Source of the DNA: Opitutia bacterium
Lineage (GTDB): Bacteria > Verrucomicrobiota > Verrucomicrobiia > Opitutales > UBA953
Assembly: GCA_003569245.1 (NCBI GenBank)
Contig: BGOM01000015.1
Location: 186,001-250,000 of the forward strand
DNA: 64,000 bases
Reading direction: 5' to 3'
Shown piece by piece: positions 62,181 to 64,000 of the stretch (position 1 is the stretch's first letter; every line of letters starts with the position of its first letter). The position numbers were made by a program, and so were the translations under genes. The notes below the pieces were generated by a model. The model made no database searches. It was given only the letters and a program-made list of their open reading frames with translations, and was not told the origin of the DNA.

Positions 62181-63260
62181 ATGCGCCGCCAGATTCCGCC
62201 CCTCACTTCCCTTCGCTTCCTCGCGGCCCTCTGGGTCTTCGTCTTCCATCTCTACCTCTGGCATGGCGGCAAGGCGCCGGGGGTCCTCGACCGGCTCCTG
62301 CTGGCGGGACCGCTCGGCATGGCGTTCTTCTTCGTCTTATCCGGGTTCATCCTCGCGCACTCCGCCGCCGGCACGGATCCCCTTGGTTCCTACCGTGCGT
62401 ATGCCGCGCGACGCTTCGCCCGGATCTACCCGATCTACCTCTTCGTGCTCCTGTCGAGCTGGGCCTTCGTCGGCTTCGCCGGGGAGCTCGGCGAATCGCC
62501 GATCCGCTCCGGGGTCGCGCACGGGGTGGCCGACCTGACCCTCACCAACGCCTGGTTTCCGCAGATGTTCATGGGCGGCTTCATCCGGAACGGGACCTGG
62601 TCCCTCTCCGTGGAGGCTTTCTTCTACGCGCTCTTCCCGCTCGTCTTCTTCCATGCCAAGGGGCTCTCCGACCGCGCGCTCGTCATCGGTATCCGCTGGG
62701 CGGTCGGCCTGCTGTGCTTTTTCTCCCTGATGGGCAAATACGTTCAGCCGTTCGACCCTGGCGTCCGCTTCGCCGTCTTCTACTCCATGCCGATTTTCCG
62801 CCTGCCGGAGTTCGTCGCCGGAGTCTTCGCGGGGGTCCTCGCCACCCGTGACAGCGTTCCGGCGCCGACCGGTCGGACCGCGGTCTGGACCGTCATCGGG
62901 ACGGTCCTGCTCGTGATCATCTTCGCCAAAGCGCTCCCCGAGGTGGCCCTGGGGGTCTTCCTCGTGCCCTGCCTCCTCGTGGTCTTCGCCTACTTCGCCC
63001 GTCGCGAGGACGGTCCCGCCGTGCGCCTGTTCTCCCACCCGGTCTTCGTGTTCCTCGGCGAAGCCAGCTTCGCGCTCTACCTCGTGCAGCTCGTCACCTT
63101 GCCCCTCTTCGCCGTCCACGCGAAGGCCATGGATCGCAACCAGGCGGTCGCGCTCTGCTTCGTGGTCACCCTGGCGCTCGCCTGCCTGGCGCATCTGCTG
63201 GTCGAACGCCCGCTGCGTCCGCTCGTCGCCCGCCGGCTTTCGCCGCGGCCCCCCGCATGA
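62181..63260 (+). CDS. Acyltransferase 3 family membrane protein (OafA/YrhL-like)
   Basis: This 359-residue protein has about ten membrane segments and starts 'IPPLTSLRFLAALWVFVFHLYLW', with the catalytic His of the R..A...V...H pattern. 'GMAFFFVLSGFILAHSA' and the loop motif 'ARRFARIYPIY' follow. It would O-acetylate a sugar of the polysaccharide at the membrane. It overlaps fdtA by four bases. Confidence 0.92.
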   Translation: MRRQIPPLTSLRFLAALWVFVFHLYLWHGGKAPGVLDRLLLAGPLGMAFFFVLSGFILAHSAAGTDPLGSYRAYAARRFARIYPIYLFVLLSSWAFVGFAGELGESPIRSGVAHGVADLTLTNAWFPQMFMGGFIRNGTWSLSVEAFFYALFPLVFFHAKGLSDRALVIGIRWAVGLLCFFSLMGKYVQPFDPGVRFAVFYSMPIFRLPEFVAGVFAGVLATRDSVPAPTGRTAVWTVIGTVLLVIIFAKALPEVALGVFLVPCLLVVFAYFARREDGPAVRLFSHPVFVFLGEASFALYLVQLVTLPLFAVHAKAMDRNQAVALCFVVTLALACLAHLLVERPLRPLVARRLSPRPPA

Positions 63261-63667
63261 GCGCCCCGCTCGTCCAGCTCGTCGATATCCCCCAGCGCGG
63301 CGACGCCCGGGGCGGTCTGGCCGTGGCCGAGCTCGGCGTGGCGCTGCCGTTCCCGGTGCGGCGCGCCTACTGGATTTACGGGACAAGCCCCGGAGTCAGC
63401 CGCGGTTTTCATGCTCATAAACGGCTGCGCCAGCTCTGCGTCTGCGTCGCCGGCTCCGTGCGCCTGAGCCTGTTCGACGGCCGCCGCGAAGAGAGCGTCG
63501 TCCTCGACTCGCCGGCCCAGGGACTCCTCGTCGGCCCAGGTCTCTGGCGGGAGATGCATGACTTCTCTCCCGATTGCGTGCTGATGGTCTTCGCCGACGC
63601 CGAATACGACGAAGCCGATTACATCCGCGACCGCGACCAATTCATCCGCCATGTTCATTCATCCTAG
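63257..63667 (+). CDS. fdtA: dTDP-4-oxo-6-deoxyglucose 3,4-ketoisomerase (FdtA/QdtA-type, WxcM-like cupin)
   Basis: This 136-residue cupin isomerase shows the core '[28 protein letters not shown]', with the catalytic His pair, and '[29 protein letters not shown]' landmarks. These are diagnostic of the FdtA/QdtA family. It moves the keto group from C4 to C3 so that an aminotransferase can make a 3-amino sugar. FdtA and QdtA give different epimers and cannot be separated here. Its end overlaps the next gene by 17 bases. Confidence 0.88.
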   Translation: MSAPLVQLVDIPQRGDARGGLAVAELGVALPFPVRRAYWIYGTSPGVSRGFHAHKRLRQLCVCVAGSVRLSLFDGRREESVVLDSPAQGLLVGPGLWREMHDFSPDCVLMVFADAEYDEADYIRDRDQFIRHVHSS

Positions 63668-64000
63668 CGCCGACGTGCAGTCGAAGCAGATCGGCGAAGG
63701 GACGCGGATCTGGCAGTTCGTGGTGGTCCTGCCCGGGGCGGTCATCGGCCGCGACGGCAATATCTGCTCCCATTGCTTCATCGAGAACCAGGTCGTCGTG
63801 GGCGACCGCGTCACGGTCAAGTGCGGTGTCCAGCTGTGGGACGGCGTGACGTTGGAGGACGACGTCTTCGTCGGCCCGAACGCCACATTCACCAACGACC
63901 TTGCCCCGCGGTCGCGCAACGCGGCGGCGCAGCTATTGCCGACCCTGGTCAGGAAAGGCGCCTCCATCGGCGCCAACGCGACCATCCTGCCCGGACTCAC
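63651..64000 (+). CDS. Hexapeptide-repeat acetyltransferase (FdtC/WbbJ-like), cut by window end
   Basis: The frame starts at the ATG 63651, inside the end of fdtA, and stays open for 116 codons to the window edge. It begins '[26 protein letters not shown]' and has left-handed beta-helix repeats ('[33 protein letters not shown]'). This pattern matches FdtC/QdtC-type dTDP-3-amino-sugar N-acetyltransferases. The matching 3-aminotransferase (FdtB/QdtB) is expected just beyond the window. Confidence 0.85.
   Translation, partial: MFIHPSADVQSKQIGEGTRIWQFVVVLPGAVIGRDGNICSHCFIENQVVVGDRVTVKCGVQLWDGVTLEDDVFVGPNATFTNDLAPRSRNAAAQLLPTLVRKGASIGANATILPGL

Overview
The window is a GC-rich chromosomal segment that looks like Verrucomicrobiota, probably an Opitutaceae-type bacterium. 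The clues are two giant autotransporter-associated beta-strand-repeat proteins, a DUF4838 protein, an EpsI-type exosortase partner, a GbsR/MarR-like regulator ahead of a polysaccharide locus, and start codons preceded by pyrimidine-rich rather than Shine-Dalgarno sequence. This placement is inference; no rRNA or ribosomal-protein gene is present to confirm it.

Layout. 1-4.6 kb holds housekeeping and signalling genes: a CBS-domain protein cut by the window edge, lgt, a DegT-type aminotransferase, a glutaredoxin, an OmpR-type regulator with Asn where the phospho-acceptor Asp should be, and a short probable lipoprotein gene. 4.6-21.5 kb holds two tandem autotransporter-like genes (2739 and 2878 aa), closed by an intrinsic terminator and followed by a tRNA-Glu with its own promoter. 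21.7-64 kb is a very large surface-polysaccharide (EPS, capsule or O-antigen) locus. It opens with a divergently transcribed Gfo/Idh/MocA oxidoreductase and a GbsR-like regulator that share two strong palindromes.

The polysaccharide locus encodes precursor pathways for GDP-L-fucose (gmd, fcl), CMP-Kdo (kdsD, kdsB), UDP-ManNAcA (wecB, wecC) and dTDP-6-deoxyhexoses, probably dTDP-Fuc3NAc or Qui3NAc (rmlA, rmlB, fdtA, fdtC-like). It also encodes an initiating phosphoglycosyltransferase, at least six glycosyltransferases, two polymerase/ligase-like membrane proteins, a Wzx flippase, an acyltransferase, an amidotransferase and a heparinase-like protein. Embedded in it is an acyl-ACP module (two ACPs, AMP-ligase, 3-oxoacyl reductase, KAS III, NeuD-like acyltransferase, PLP aminotransferase). 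By analogy with known O-antigen loci, this could make and attach a 3-hydroxyacyl group to an amino sugar.

The most unusual signal is non-coding. Gaps between gene modules are filled by degenerate arrays with exact short periods: 6 nt (GGGCNN), 7 nt (AGCGGTT/GGCGGTT) and 8 nt (CNGGYCAA or its complement). They often come as inverted pairs. Some begin inside a stop codon and some run directly into a start codon, and one forms a good intrinsic terminator. I do not recognise them as a named repeat family.

Several polysaccharide genes are interrupted by single-base frameshifts (heparinase-like, SDR, DUF4838, rmlB twice), all between 35 and 61.2 kb. They could be assembly errors or real decay.
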